DNA of 64,000 nucleotides from Melieria omissa (taxonomy: Eukaryota > Arthropoda > Insecta > Diptera > Ulidiidae), in NCBI GenBank assembly GCA_963971225.1, contig OZ020268.1, positions 43,159,348 through 43,223,347 on the forward strand, in the 5' to 3' direction. Positions 22,151 to 33,381 of this stretch are shown one piece after another. Positions within the stretch are counted from its first letter, which is position 1, and the number at the start of each line of letters is the position of its first letter. Under the pieces are notes generated by a model that was given only the letters and a program-made list of their open reading frames with translations, did no database searches and was not told where the DNA came from. Made by a program: the position numbers and the translations under genes.

Positions 22151-24365
22151 TCATTCTGCCTAGATTTCTCTATATTCTCGAGTGATGTTTACTTCTAAAG
22201 ACAATCATTCGCATCGCTTTTGTGGCAACACATTGCGTCTATTCTGGCCTAACTGCATTTGTCTCTTTCTTCCCTAAGATAAAATGACTAAACTTAACTA
22301 AACGAAACTTCACTTTGATCGAATTTTTTGTTTGATTGTTTTCTGTTTCACCTCTCTTAAAAAAACCCCCTCTAAGCTGACAGCTCTGTTTCTTTCGCTT
22401 TTCCTTTTGCCTCCCTTCCTTGCTTTGCTTCCCTTCCCTTCGACTATCTTCAGCTTCTATTTTGTTTCAATTTTGCATTTCGTTGTTGTACTTTTATTAT
22501 AATTTAATTTGATGTGTTTCGTTTTTTGGGCTTAGACCAATCCAGTCCATCAACTAGTCACAGTCAGTCAGCTCATTCGAAATGGAAGCGACGTAAGTTG
22601 CGAGCTCGAATCATTTGGCCGCAAAGCAGGTGTAATTTTTGCGCTACGTCTGCCCTTCGGCGGTTAGCTGGGCCCGCATTGGCACTGCACACTCCCCACT
22701 CAGTGACTTTTGTATTTAACCCAAGTCATTGTTTATCTTTTGCACTTCACTTCACACACGCCACTGCGTTCCAGGCCCGGTCGGCTGCCGCTCTGTCGAC
22801 GTTCAGGCCCGACTTGACTTCAGCTGACTGCTGCTTTGTCTATTAAAGTGCGATTTGTTTAATTATTTTGACTACAATTTGTTGTCTTTGGCATTGTTGT
22901 TGTTACGATTGTTTAAATCCCGAAGAAAAAAATGTGGTAAAACTATATTACACCACACGAACGACGCTCCTCCACTCCACTGCCAGCTTGTGGAAAATTA
23001 ATTGTTTTATTATGCAAAAGTTTTCATTTCTGCAAATCAGCGAACTAAGCTACATTGAAATTAAAGCAAAATCGCGGTTGAAAAACACCGCGGCGACGCG
23101 TAGGCAATGAACAGCTTCGATTGCGTTTTTCGCCATTTTCGCGCTGAAGATTCGCGCGATTTCGTCGTCTGTCCGTGTGTGCGTTTGATTTAATTAATGT
23201 GGCGTTACCCCCGTGACGCCGCATGTTGCTTGCAGAGCTGAGAAAACGCTGCGGGCGACGAGGCCAAATTCAAATGCTGCCGTTGCGATTATGCAAGGCG
23301 CATCATTTGTCTGGCGAGGGTCGGAAAATCAGCGCCACACTTAAATTCAGATCAAATTATAATGATTTGAAAAATCAGTTCGGATTCAGTGTCGGCCACC
23401 TGATAAATTGATTTCACAGATTAGCTGGGCGCAATTTCCGCACAGCAATTTTGCAACGCTGCGTTGTTGTACAACATTACGGCACTAACTCACTGCCACT
23501 GCCACCAATTTCGCAAAGCTGATTTTTCTTTGTTCACATTACATATTCACATACGCCATTAAAATGCCGGCGCAGCAGCTCCGACCAACAGCAACACTGC
23601 ATTCCTCCGCGCTGCCGGCACTCATTCAAGCATCAACTTTTCCACCATCATTTTCAAAACATAATAATAATAATTTAAAAGCGAAAAAATGAATGCAACA
23701 ACAACAACAAGGAGAGAACAAAAGCCACAACAGCGATAGCAGAAATTATTCTATCACGCGAGACGCGACTACCCGAATAGACTTTTTGCCATTTAATGTA
23801 TGCCAGACTTCGATTTTCGTACAACAACTACCGCCCAGAGGCGACAACGACAGCCACCAGATTTCCCTCTGGGCCCTTGGCTGGTGGAGCTCGCTTCGGG
23901 CCCGGCCATATAACGAGCTCGCGTTCCTGCAGATTCTCGCGCAGCTCGGTGTGCCGCTCGTCGAACATAAATCAGTGAAATTGTGCGCCATTACTAGCAG
24001 CGCCAACTTTGCAATTGTTGTGCTTGTTGTTGTTGTTGTTATTGCTATTGTTTACTGTTGCCGCGGCTGTTGCTGCCACGCGGAAGTACTCCAGCAGACT
24101 TTTCCAATTTGTATGCTTTGCTTTCGTTTTGTTGTTTTTGTTCTTATTGTAGCATTATGTGGGGATTTCTCACGTGTTATTCATGAAATGGCCAAAGAAA
24201 TGTTTTAAGAAATTTAAACTTAAAGAAATTTTCTTTATACTCGGCAAAGTGAAATTCCCCCACGACGACCCCAAATCGAGTATCTTGACGGGTTTGTTTG
24301 ACTATGATTACAAACAAATTTAGCTTAAGAAGCAAAAAAGTGTACAAAAATTATCGTTTAATGTT
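22151..24365. other. Unique DNA, GC-rich in part, with one exon-like segment
   Basis: Apart from the exon candidate at 22536-22592 no gene is recognised. GC-rich pockets lie at about 22590-22850 and 23100-24180. CAA/TTG runs at 23697-23711 and 24015-24042 create false open frames, for example 23693-24208. Confidence 0.45.
22536..22592 (+). other. Candidate 57-bp internal exon
   Basis: A pyrimidine-rich acceptor (GTTTCGTTTTTTGGGCTTAG) ends at 22535 and a strong donor GTAAGT starts at 22593. The 57 bp between are open in two frames and divisible by three. One frame reads TNPVHQLVTVSQLIRNGSD, the other is Ser-rich (QSSPSTSHSQSAHSKWKR). No gene family is recognised. If real it would be a phase-neutral, possibly alternative exon of a gene whose other exons lie outside the window. 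A chance pair of splice sites is the alternative. Confidence 0.25.
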
Positions 24366-24369
24366 TAAA

Positions 24370-24520
24370 GGGCCCATTTAAAGACTAATCTTTGATTGGA
24401 AGCACAGCAACTGTTCGCGTTGCATCGATTGGATTGGTCGTCCAAGAATTCGGCTACCTCGTGGGTTCCAGTCGAACTCCGTTCTTGTAATACCTTGTCT
24501 TCTTTACGAGTAAGCTATAC
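24370..24520 (-). mobile_element. LINE C-terminal tail relic
   Basis: The minus strand gives RRQGITRTEFDWNPRGSRIL followed by GRPIQSMQREQLL. This matches the FDWNPQG..RGRP..W motif of LINE tails such as that at 21536-21751. Only a short, diverged piece is left, preceded by a stop. Confidence 0.5.
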
Positions 24521-25054
24521 ATTTCCATTTCGAATGCTCTATTTACTGCAGTATATGTTCTTCGCTTGCCAGCTTCCAAAACTCATCATTCCTGATGGTA
24601 TTTGGCCGGTGTTTGCATAGAGTACCGAGATATCGTCTCAAATTTGTGCGCCATCTGTCTTGACAGAGGATTCTACGATTTTGCCAATCTTTATGCCTTT
24701 AATTGTTACCAAAAACTTTTACTTTTACCTTAGACTTACCTATTTTTGGAGCTAAATCAATCACTGCCAGGAGGCTTTTCGAGTCGTTTGAGGTCAAAAT
24801 GTTAAATAAAATGCTGGAAAAACTAAAGGTCATCACGCAATAAGCCTACGCAAAGTGAGTTTATGTAGAATTGATTTATTTTTATTTGTTATTGTTAATG
24901 AAATCAGCGTCTCATGATATTATTTTCCGGTTATGATTTTGCTTAAATATATTTAAAGAAAGTGCTGGCCATCTGGGCTTTAATAAGATTTTATTGAGTT
25001 TCAGCTTTGGAAACTTCCACAATCATCTTCAGTTGTTTAGGTTTTTTGAAACAT
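24521..25054. other. Unique AT-rich DNA
   Basis: I see nothing recognisable in this stretch. Confidence 0.5.
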
Positions 25055-25056
25055 TA

Positions 25057-25358
25057 GGGGAATTCTTTGTAAGGTGCCACCCCATAGCTTTTTTGCGCAT
25101 AACTCGTTAGAAAATTAACATATCGCCAAATTTAATATACCATTGGAAAGAGGGTTTAAAGAGCTACGATATAGCCTTGATATAGTGAACAACCTCGGTA
25201 CTGTGAACAGGCCTTGCAATAATTAGTTCACTATATCCAGACACGACTGTATATACCTTAAATGACAATAGGAATTTGTTTACTTGGATTGCTGGAACGT
25301 CGAAATCGTGCAGGGGTGGCACCTTACAACGAGTGGCACCTTACAAAGAATTCCCCCA
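25057..25358. mobile_element. Small TIR element containing a CAGTCGTG-family end
   Basis: GGGGAATTCTTTGTAAGGTG at 25057 is answered by the inverse CACCTTACAAAGAATTCCCC ending about 25355. These inverted ends of about 24 bp border a stretch of about 300 bp. TA lies outside the left end and near the right end, so a TA duplication is possible but not exact. Next to the right end, GTGGCACCTTACAA is repeated directly (from about 25317 and 25334). Inside, at 25165-25252, lies a solitary end of the CAGTCGTG transposon family. Confidence 0.6.
25165..25252. mobile_element. Solitary CAGTCGTG-family transposon end
   Basis: GATATAGTGAACAACCTCGG, GGCCTTGCAATAA and TTCACTATATCC lead to GACACGACTG at the TA-flanked end. 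They match the right end of the element at 784-2112 in the same order, including the subterminal TTCACTATAT motif. No partner end is present. Confidence 0.75.
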
Positions 25359-25361
25359 TTA

Positions 25362-26005
25362 TTTACGATTTTTGCCCAAAAATCTATACAATCAAGCAAA
25401 CCAATAAAGTTTTTAAGCACTTTGTGAACAAATCATTAGACGATTTGACCCAAATTCACTGAACTACATCAGTTTCAGTACCGTCAAGGCCACAGTCGAC
25501 GCCCTTTGTTCCTCACATTAAAATCATTGGCGCATACTTAGGACACAAATGAATGGAATACGTAAGTTTCACCTGAAACTTTTAGCGTCAACAATTGCAG
25601 CTAATTCGGCATTTGTTTAGCACCCAAGAGAGGAACAAAATTGAACCTGAACCTAGAGTTGGATTAACCGTAGATCGAGCTTTGTATCAAAAATGATACA
25701 TTTGGTTTTTTGTTTTATTATAACTTTTTTCAGGATATAATTATTTTAACCATTATTTGTGACTTTGTTGTGTTGGGATTATGTTTGTTTAAAACCATCT
25801 GTCACACTTTTTTAAGAAAAATATCTTGAGAAAATTGAAAAGTTTATAATTTTTTTATACATAGGATACTATTCCTGAATTTTTTTGAAGCTCGATCTAC
25901 GGTTAAGCAGTTCAGCGGTCGAAGGTCTGGTGACAATTGGATAATCATAAAACACCACGGAAGGAATATTTGAACTACCAATTATAGATAATCCCTATCG
26001 AAGAA
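25362..26005. other. Unique AT-rich DNA
   Basis: Nothing recognisable apart from a poor inverse match around TAGATCGAGCTT (25672) and AAGCTCGATCTACGGTTAA (25888), about 200 bp apart. That could be a small decayed inverted-repeat element. Confidence 0.4.
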
Positions 26006-26007
26006 GC

Positions 26008-26085
26008 CGTATTACAAAGAGACATATTTAGAACTATGCAAGTATGTCTCACATAGAGGCAGCTACTATAAACTACCTCAAAGAA
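26008..26085 (+). mobile_element. Degenerate LINE/SINE 3' tail
   Basis: GTATTACAAAG through TGTCTCACATAGAGGCAGCT and ACTATAAACTACC aligns with the tail at 28425-28500 (inverse strand). It has several mismatches, and no coding part is attached. Confidence 0.4.
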
Positions 26086-26089
26086 GCCA

Positions 26090-28420
26090 TTAGGCAGTGA
26101 AACGTAAATATGCTTAGACCCAATCGAACTCCAAATTGAACTACTGCAATAATTACGAGTATCGAAATTCTTAAAAACATTTGGCACAAAAATTTGAAGG
26201 ACGGCAGGAAGAAGCAGAACCAATTCCTGGTCTGCTTCGGCCACTCCCTCGATAGTCTAACTTACTCTACATTAAGCCGGGCGAGTAATTCACTTTTATA
26301 TGGGTTTTGTGACATTTTTAAGATTATTTCAAGATGTGATGAAGATCCAGTGGCGGAGTCAAGGGCGATTTTGGGGCTCAAACCCCCCAAATATCCGTTC
26401 GTTACAAACATTTTGGGTGACAAATATGGTTTCAAATGATATTGGGTTCGAAAGTTCTTTACGGAAACCCACATGCACCACCCAAATGAAATCATGTGTG
26501 CGTGACTGTGGGGACATCACAGACTAAGAAATATGTTCAGTCATTAAAGTCTGCCTGATCAACTTGGGGGAAGGTTTAGACATCGAAATAAAAAACACAA
26601 AATTGCAATACGGAATCAACACGGAATCAAGTCTTTCAAAAGCATTTCGACTTTTCCACTGTGTTTTCTTAGGCGAAGTTTCATGCCAAATACTAACATC
26701 TTTGCTAGCAAAGCTCTCGCCACTCCTCACCTTCAATATTCATTGCAAAGTGTTGGTAGTATTGCATATACTTTTTTATATATTTAGTATGTAATAAGTT
26801 TTGTGCGCGACCATGTACATATTTGCATTTTTGTATGTATGGGTGGTTTGTGTGCGTAGCGCGCTGTCACGTCAAGCGCTGAACTGTAACTCCTCAGCAT
26901 TCAAAAATTATGATTTTTTGTTTGATTTTTTGTGTAGTGCATTTTCGCCATTTCAGTTTGGTTCGGTTCCTCGGCGCTAATCTCTAAATAAACATCGAAG
27001 TCACGTTGCCGTGTGGCGCGCGGATCCATCGGTGCGCGTTCATCAGCGTCTTCAGCCGACTTCAGCGCGCAGCAGCAGCGCTGCCGCTTAGGCGACGACA
27101 GTGCTCCAGCGCCGCACCGCTTTGGGCTGCGCCAAGAAGCCGCCTTTTCTGGCGACACACGACAGACGACGGACGACGAATGCGCCGAGTCAGAAGCGAT
27201 TTACGCCTCGAACCGCCAACCACTCGAGTGTTAAACATTTTGCCGTTTTGCTGGCTGTGGTTGTTGATAGTTTTCGTTTTGTGTTTTTTTTATTTGTTTT
27301 GTTGGTACCTCCATTTTTTCTTGGCAAACTTTTCGGCCTGGCAATAAACTTAATTGTGAACATACAGACAAACAAACAAACGGGCATATGGATCGTGCAA
27401 GTGTGTGCCGCGTGCGCGTCTGCCTGCCGGTCTGTCCCATAGGTGAGTGAGTTATTACAGAAACAAATAATGATAACAACAACAAAAACAACGGCAACAG
27501 CAATAACACACAGCGCTGGAGACGTAGACGACGGCTACGACGACGCCGTCAAAGAGGAGCAAAGTCATAATCATAATAGCGAAAAAATCAGAGCTCGTTA
27601 AAGCAGAAAGAAGAAAAATGAAAATATATATATACACAATGCGGACATATATACAGATGTCGACTTTTAAACCAATCAAAAAAGACCGATCGTATGTAAA
27701 AGTCAAACGGAAAACGAATTAGAAAGAGACAGTGTGAGTTGAGTGAGCAGACGAACAGACGCGAACACGGCGATCGCATGCGTCGCGCTTCCACTGGAGC
27801 GCAGTGTGAAACCAAGGCGAGGAAATTATTACGTTTTGTCACAAGGTTGCCAGCAGTTTAAAATGTTTTTATTCTACTCTCATGGGCTCACAAATATTTT
27901 AAACATGGTTCGGAAACGCGGACTTGGCAAGTTTAGCATTTTTTTATAGATACGGTTGCGACCAAGTTGTATTTGACAACTTTATAGTTGATTGATAGTT
28001 CTATATATACGATACATCAATTGACTATAGTTGACAGAAAAGCTATACTTTTGGTTATAAATGGCGACATTGTTTTTGAGGCTTTTATGGAAATTTTTAG
28101 CATTTGAGATGCAAGTTAATAATTCCACACAAGTGCTACCAACATTCCAATCTGCTTGAGCGTTGCTCTTTATACAAGCACAGAGGGTCCTAATAAAAGT
28201 GCACTTTTTAAATTATGTCGCATTTTTTTTATAAGAAAGAACAAATACTGGATCCAGAGACTTAGCCCTGCAAGTACGACCTTGAACGATTTTCCAGCAT
28301 TGCTTAAAGGTTTACATTAACTAACAAATACAGCCACATAATAAATACTGTTCTTTACTGGAGCAATGTTGCTTCCTCTTCCAAACAAAAACCTTCCAAA
28401 CTTATCGAAAATGGCTTCTA
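26090..28420. other. Unique DNA with a GC-rich leader-like block
   Basis: No coding gene is recognised. From about 26930 to 27440 the DNA is GC-rich. It starts near an initiator-like TTCAGTTTGG at 26952 and ends at a strong splice donor AG|GTGAGTGAG after 27442. This is compatible with a non-coding first exon on the plus strand, but unproven. A further GC-richer segment lies at 27510-27830. At 26349 CAGTGGCGGAGTCAAGGG resembles a hAT end without a partner. Confidence 0.35.
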
Positions 28421-28424
28421 GGTT

Positions 28425-28548
28425 AGGCTGTAGTGGCTGCCTCTGTATGAGACACACTTAGGCATCTATATGGGCCCATTGTGATACTACAAATTGTACC
28501 TGTTTGAAATGTTTTTTAACATGTATTACAACATACATTTCAAACAGA
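28425..28548 (-). mobile_element. LINE/SINE 3' tail with hairpin
   Basis: On the minus strand the DNA reads GTAGTATCACAATGGGCCCA, then GCCTAAGTGTGTCTCATACA and GGCTAACC-like ends. These correspond to the 3' ends at 40.4 kb (LINE) and 41.4 kb (SINE). Next to it, TGTTTGAAATGT (about 28501) and ACATTTCAAACA (about 28536) form a 12-bp perfect stem. Confidence 0.6.
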
Positions 28549-28627
28549 TAGGAGAAGGGAGAGAGCTCCCCAAATAGGAAACTTCTAAATAGGAATACAT
28601 TTCATTATCAACAATCTGTTAGTCTTT

Positions 28628-28906
28628 CGTTAATCAGGCTTTATTTTTTAAAGCCATTCTCTGGCTGTGGTCTTGTCCCGGATGTAGCTAAGGCAGCTAT
28701 CATGAACGAAAGCTACTAGGCGCACCTTCGCCTTCCAATCCCTGCGAAGAAATTCGGCCCTCTCGCTTTCCTCATTTTGGTGGATGTGTGACTAGCACAT
28801 CACCAAGCCCGATGCATTCGAAGTGCAGTCTTACTCGGAACTGCCACTCGTCGAATCCGCGGCCATTGATCTGGGGGATTCTTGTTTTGCGCTCGCCTGG
28901 GCCCAT
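28628..28906 (-). mobile_element. Copia-type gag fragment, pseudogene
   Basis: A minus-strand frame from ATG at 28906 reads MGPGERKTRIPQINGRGFDE, then WQFRVRLHFECIGLGDVL. After a frameshift near 28775 it continues as HQNEESERAEFLRRDWKAKV, AFVHDSCLSYIRDKTTAREW and a stop. The pattern (FDE..W.FR...L, then W..KAK, Y.RDK.TA.E.W) is that of copia gag. Only the N-terminal part remains. The RT piece that begins 40 bp away lies on the opposite strand. Confidence 0.65.
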
Positions 28907-28944
28907 AACCTTTTGGTTTTATGTACATTAAACTTCCTAACAAT

Positions 28945-29735
28945 TCACTAATTAGACATCAAAACTGCCTTCCTACATGGTGACCTTTCGGAGACAATCT
29001 ACATGGCAGTACCAGAAGGTGTCAATGCAGACGATGGTATGGTGTGCAAGTTGAATAAATCGTTATATGGTTTGAAAAAAGCTCCGAGATGTTTCAGAGA
29101 TTTCATCCTTTCACTGGGATATACTCGTTCACAGCACGATTACTGTCTATACACGAAAGTAGATAGTGAAAATGTAATGTATCTTATATTGTACGTAGAT
29201 GGCTTATTAACCAATTCGAGACCGATTGCACACCGTGTGTGCAATGGATTTCCGAAGCTATAAGACAGTAATGTGCAATTATCAGTTGTTCTGATTAAAC
29301 TAGTCGTCCTAATAAAATTTTTCTGGAACTAATGAAATCTGTAAAGTACAGGAAAAATAAATTTTGGCATTGGTTTTACTGTGTAGAATACAAAGAAAAA
29401 TATAATTTCACTCCTGTCGACCGTGTTCGAAAAAAATCGTTGTCTCGAATGTGTTAATAGGCGGCAAGGACTTCTCATCGATTGAAGAATTAAAGAAGCA
29501 ACTATCGTATCGATTCGATATGAAAATAGAACATACGACTGAAGGACTAAATATCTCACACGAGGCAACTATTGATAACTTGTTCGCAAAATTTTGAATG
29601 TCAGAATGTAACTCTGTCAGAAGTTCAATGGAGAACCCGAATGCAGATAATCATGTACTTGACAAGCCTTATCGTGAATTGTTAGAAAGTTTAATGTACA
29701 TAACACCAAAAGCTGATGAATGCTTTAAAAGGTTT
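28945..29735 (+). mobile_element. Copia-type reverse transcriptase fragment, pseudogene
   Basis: The plus strand encodes LDIKTAFLHGDLSETIYMAV, PEG, VCKLNKSLYGLKKAPRCF and YLILYVDGLL. These are the central RT motifs of copia (D.KTAFL.G, YGLKQ.PR, YVDD). The catalytic YVDD is altered to YVDG. The frame closes at 29263. Downstream, in pieces separated by diverged DNA and stops, follow KDFSSIEELKKQLSYRFDMK, MSECNSVRSSMENPN and PYRELLESLMYITPKAD. These match the later copia RT region (FDMKDLG..., C...TPM, PYR.L.GSLMY). No LTRs, integrase or RNase H were seen. The changed active site and stops make it inactive. Confidence 0.85.
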
Positions 29736-29740
29736 TAAAT

Positions 29741-31390
29741 TAAAGTTAATCTTACTGCCTCAGTTTTTTACCCCAGACGATACGGGTCTGCTGGGCCATT
29801 AGCAGGATAACTGAAGGTTTTAGACAATAGGATAACGACATACTGATGAACCCGGCATAAACCATATCCACAAAGATTTTGCGAAAAAATATTAAAATGA
29901 AAATTAACTAACGTTCGGTGCCATAAATGAGCAACATTTATCTAAAACTCAGAATTTGATTAATCCAGGAGTAAAATTTACAAGTGATACTTTACACGTA
30001 TTCGAGCATTACTATTGGATCTATTGACATCCTCCACTCATTACCAGTTCCCTTTACACTGCAACCTTTAAATTATTCCACATTCTTCTGCAACTAGCGT
30101 GAGCCCTACTACAAATAATTCGCTCGTGCTGTTTGCATTTCTATTTCCAACGTCTTCCGAAAACACTACCATCAACCCTACTGTCCGCATACATAGATCG
30201 GTGCATTTGAGTGAAAATCATTTAAGCATTGCGGTGTGAAATTTCACACCAAATTCATTGGTGTGGCCATAAAACGCAAACAGACATTTCTCTACTAACC
30301 AAATCAATCAACGTCTCTTGGCCTGCGATCGGAGCCACGAACCCGACGACGCGCGGGCGCGTTCTCGCTTGGGTGAGCGGGCCGGATGTTTTGGCGTTCC
30401 CTGCCCGCGCCGCACCACAGTACGAGTACCAGCGTCAAGAACAACAGCAACAGCAACAATGCGGCGCTAATGGTGTCGCTAAGTACGCCGCAACGCCGCA
30501 AATAGGGAGCACACCGTGTGGTTGAATGGATGACTGGTCGGTCGGTCGGTTGGCCAGTGCAGGCAATCTACCATAAAAGTCGATCAACAAAGGTCTTCCG
30601 CTTTCGGTTTGATATTCGAATGATCATCGAATGGAACCAATAAAACTGCAAAAGACCACAAGCGGACGGCGCACAATCGAAACGGGGTGATTCACTTTAT
30701 ACAATTTGCATTTGGCTGACTGGCTGTGAGCTGTTAATGGGGTCCCGACATATGGTTTGCGTTTTTATTATTTTACTGATGGCATAATAAAACAACGCGG
30801 ACACAATTACAATTACAATAACAAAAAACTACAAAATCATACAAAAAAGCGCAAAGCATACGTAATGAATGTGTAAAGAACAGCATTAACTGAAATAATT
30901 CAATTGTGTTTGTTTTCGGTTTCGGAACATTGAATATCACACATTAGCGCTGATCAGTGAGGCGACGCGCACGCGTCGGACCCTCGAGTCCTCGTTCAGC
31001 TGCATTGGGTGATTTGTGGTGTGTGGCTCTGGTATTGGCCACGAATGCTGTTCTCATGCGAATTTTTTGTAATTTATCTGGTAATGCAAACAATGTCTTA
31101 TTCATTATAGTTATAGAAGCTTGTATGGGCATTTAAAATTGCTATAATAGTTTTGTAGAGAAATGTTTCATGAGAATCAAAAAGATAGAGTCAGGTTTTT
31201 AAAAAGATGTTTGCATTATTGCGGAGACATAGCAGCGTCTCGGTTCTTTCCCATCTCTTCTAGCTATCTTCATAAAGATAAAAGAATCCTATCTAATAAA
31301 GTAAACTTTACCAAAGTGGGATTTGTTGAAGTACGATGTTTTCTCGCTTACTTAACTACTTCATTTGCAAGTTTGGAGCCAATGGCATAG
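29741..31390. other. Unique DNA
   Basis: No gene is recognised. A perfect 18-bp palindrome GGTGTGAAATTTCACACC lies at about 30233-30250. A GC-rich pocket with a CAA/CAG run (about 30435-30463) lies at 30320-30520. The remainder is AT-rich. Confidence 0.5.
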
Positions 31391-31655
31391 AAAATGGCCA
31401 TTTTTGTATGGCAACCCCCTTAAGACTTGGAGTTAGCGGGTAGGTATGTTTGAAAGAAACATTCGGAAGAGAAAATAAATGGGTGTCGGTCATACATTTG
31501 ATACATCTGGGGGCAACCTGGCAGTAATGGGAGCCCATTTTATAAAAACGACCATTTTGTATGGGAGCCCCATTAAGGGTTGGAGATAGGGGGTGAGTAT
31601 GTTTTAAAGAAATATTCAGTAAGCGAAACTAGAGGGATCGGCCATAGATTTTAAC
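31391..31655 (+). repeat. Imperfect tandem duplication, period about 154 bp
   Basis: AAAATGGCCATTTTTGTATG at 31391 recurs as AAAACGACCATTTTGTATGG at about 31545. The following order CCCC.TTAAG..TTGGAG.TAG, GGTATGTTT.AAAGAAA, ATTC and TCGG.CATA is kept in both. About two units are present with many substitutions, so the duplication is old. Confidence 0.6.
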
Positions 31656-31764
31656 TCTCTAAGAGCAACTTCTGACCAGCTGTGGAGCAATTTGTCAAAT
31701 TTCCCAGCTATTTTGTTAGCTTTGACCTCGATGCGACGCCATTTAGCCCCACCATAGCCCCAAA

Positions 31765-31880
31765 ATTTGTTGGCTAATGCACTTTTTCACCAAACCGCAT
31801 AAAATTAGAGGTTACGTAGCATCGAGAACCCATTATTAAGAATATCCATACAACACTAAATCCAGTCTAATGTGCATACA
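31765..31880 (+). repeat. Dispersed repeat, copy 2 of 2 in this window
   Basis: This matches 16985-17100: GTTGGCTAATGCACTTTTTC at the start and ATCCATACAACACTAAAT with AATGTGCATA at the end, in the same orientation. No terminal repeats were identified. Confidence 0.5.
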
Positions 31881-33379
31881 TATAACATACATCGATTTAT
31901 GTACCAATAGTAAATATTTCAATCATCGAGTACTTGGCCAATTTTAGACTAACGAAAATCCTCATTGTCCAGTTCCCCTTCGCGCGGCCACAGAACACAG
32001 CTACAACCAATTAACGTCGCCAATGCACCGAAAAGATTAACTGACGAGATCGGCAATTTGGTGGTAGCCGCTAGTAGCCGGTGTCAATGAAGCGGCTGCA
32101 CTTTCCCGGAAAAGACACAGTGACTACTCGTAAAGAGACAAATGAGGCGCAGAACGAGAAATATTCATCATGTAAGGCAGGTGTAAAAACACCACAACGC
32201 CACGAGGGACAGGCGAACGTGAAAACACACACCAGCAGCAGACCCGCATGAGGATCGCGCCGACTGGTTGCAACTGGCCGCGAACAAGGAGCAGGCGGAA
32301 GGGCGGAATTGGCGCGCGAGCGCGCGCTAAATCAATCAAGCGCGCAAACGCCAACAACGAAACAAACGGCACTGACGCGGCGGCATCGCGCTGCGCATTC
32401 CAATTCAATTAAAATGCCAATGCATCCGACTTCAATAGTTTGCCCGTGTTTGCCGGTGTTAAGGGTGAGGTTCGTTAGAGCCGGTCGGTGGCACACACCG
32501 GCCAAGGGAGACTGGCCAAAAGTGCTGAAGCGGCGGTCGACGGATAAGGGCGGCCGCACTTTTCAAAGTCATCAATGTTAAATGCTCTGCTTGAGCGGTA
32601 AACAGCACAGCAACAGTCGCAAGGAAGAAGCTACAGGTGTGCTCGCAGCCGATGGTCAGTGCGTGGTTTTGAGGTTATGGCCGTCGTAATTAAGCAGTTG
32701 CCATGCGGGCTCTGGGGTGAGGGTGCTGCATGTGCGCGTCTTTTGTCACAACTCTACGAATAGTTCTTGGCGGGGAAATAGAACAAGGTGTACGAAATGA
32801 AAACACAATGACAAGTTGGTTGCAAGAACAGGAATATGACTTGACAAGGAAAATACGTAAATAAAGTTAACAGAAGTGTACAAATAAGTATGTTTTGAAG
32901 TAATTTGAACTGTGCCGCTCGTTCTTTTGTTGTCTGAAGCAAAGTATGAGAAAGAAAAGTGTCACTGTGATGAAGACGTCGTTGACACTTCTAGTTTGGC
33001 AGCTGTCAAGCGGGGAGAAACTTATTGATTCAATTTTAAATAATTTGTACAAATTGAAGCAAGTTTTTATGGGTAGAGACGAGAGAATAAAAGAAAGAAT
33101 TAAAGCGCAAAAAAAAACAACTGCACATTTCTGCTGGGGAACTCTTTACTTGCAAAAATTATCAGCTGATGCAAAAAGTATCAACTGCGAAGTTGTTACA
33201 TTTAAAAATAAGTTTTATGTGCTTAGAAATTTCATTGTAGAACATTATCGACATTTTGCGTGTGATCGGCAAAACGTTTTATGAGAACAATCCAATGACG
33301 AACAATCGAGGAGAACCGTCGAATAATTGTATAAGTTTCAAAAAGTCAACTTTCAAAGAAATCAATTGTGCTTGCTTGA
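31881..33379. other. Unique DNA
   Basis: No gene is recognised. A GC-rich pocket lies at about 32060-32720. An open frame at 32946-33284 (112 codons) has no recognisable motif and ends just before the mariner. Confidence 0.5.
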
Positions 33380-33381
33380 TA

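Noticed and set aside
23693..24208. 171-codon ORF with poly-Gln start and a hydrophobic run
   Set aside because: The Gln and Val/Cys runs come from CAA and TTG microsatellites; the rest has no family resemblance.
26349..26400. hAT element starting CAGTGGCGGAG
   Set aside because: No inverse end or 8-bp duplication could be found nearby.
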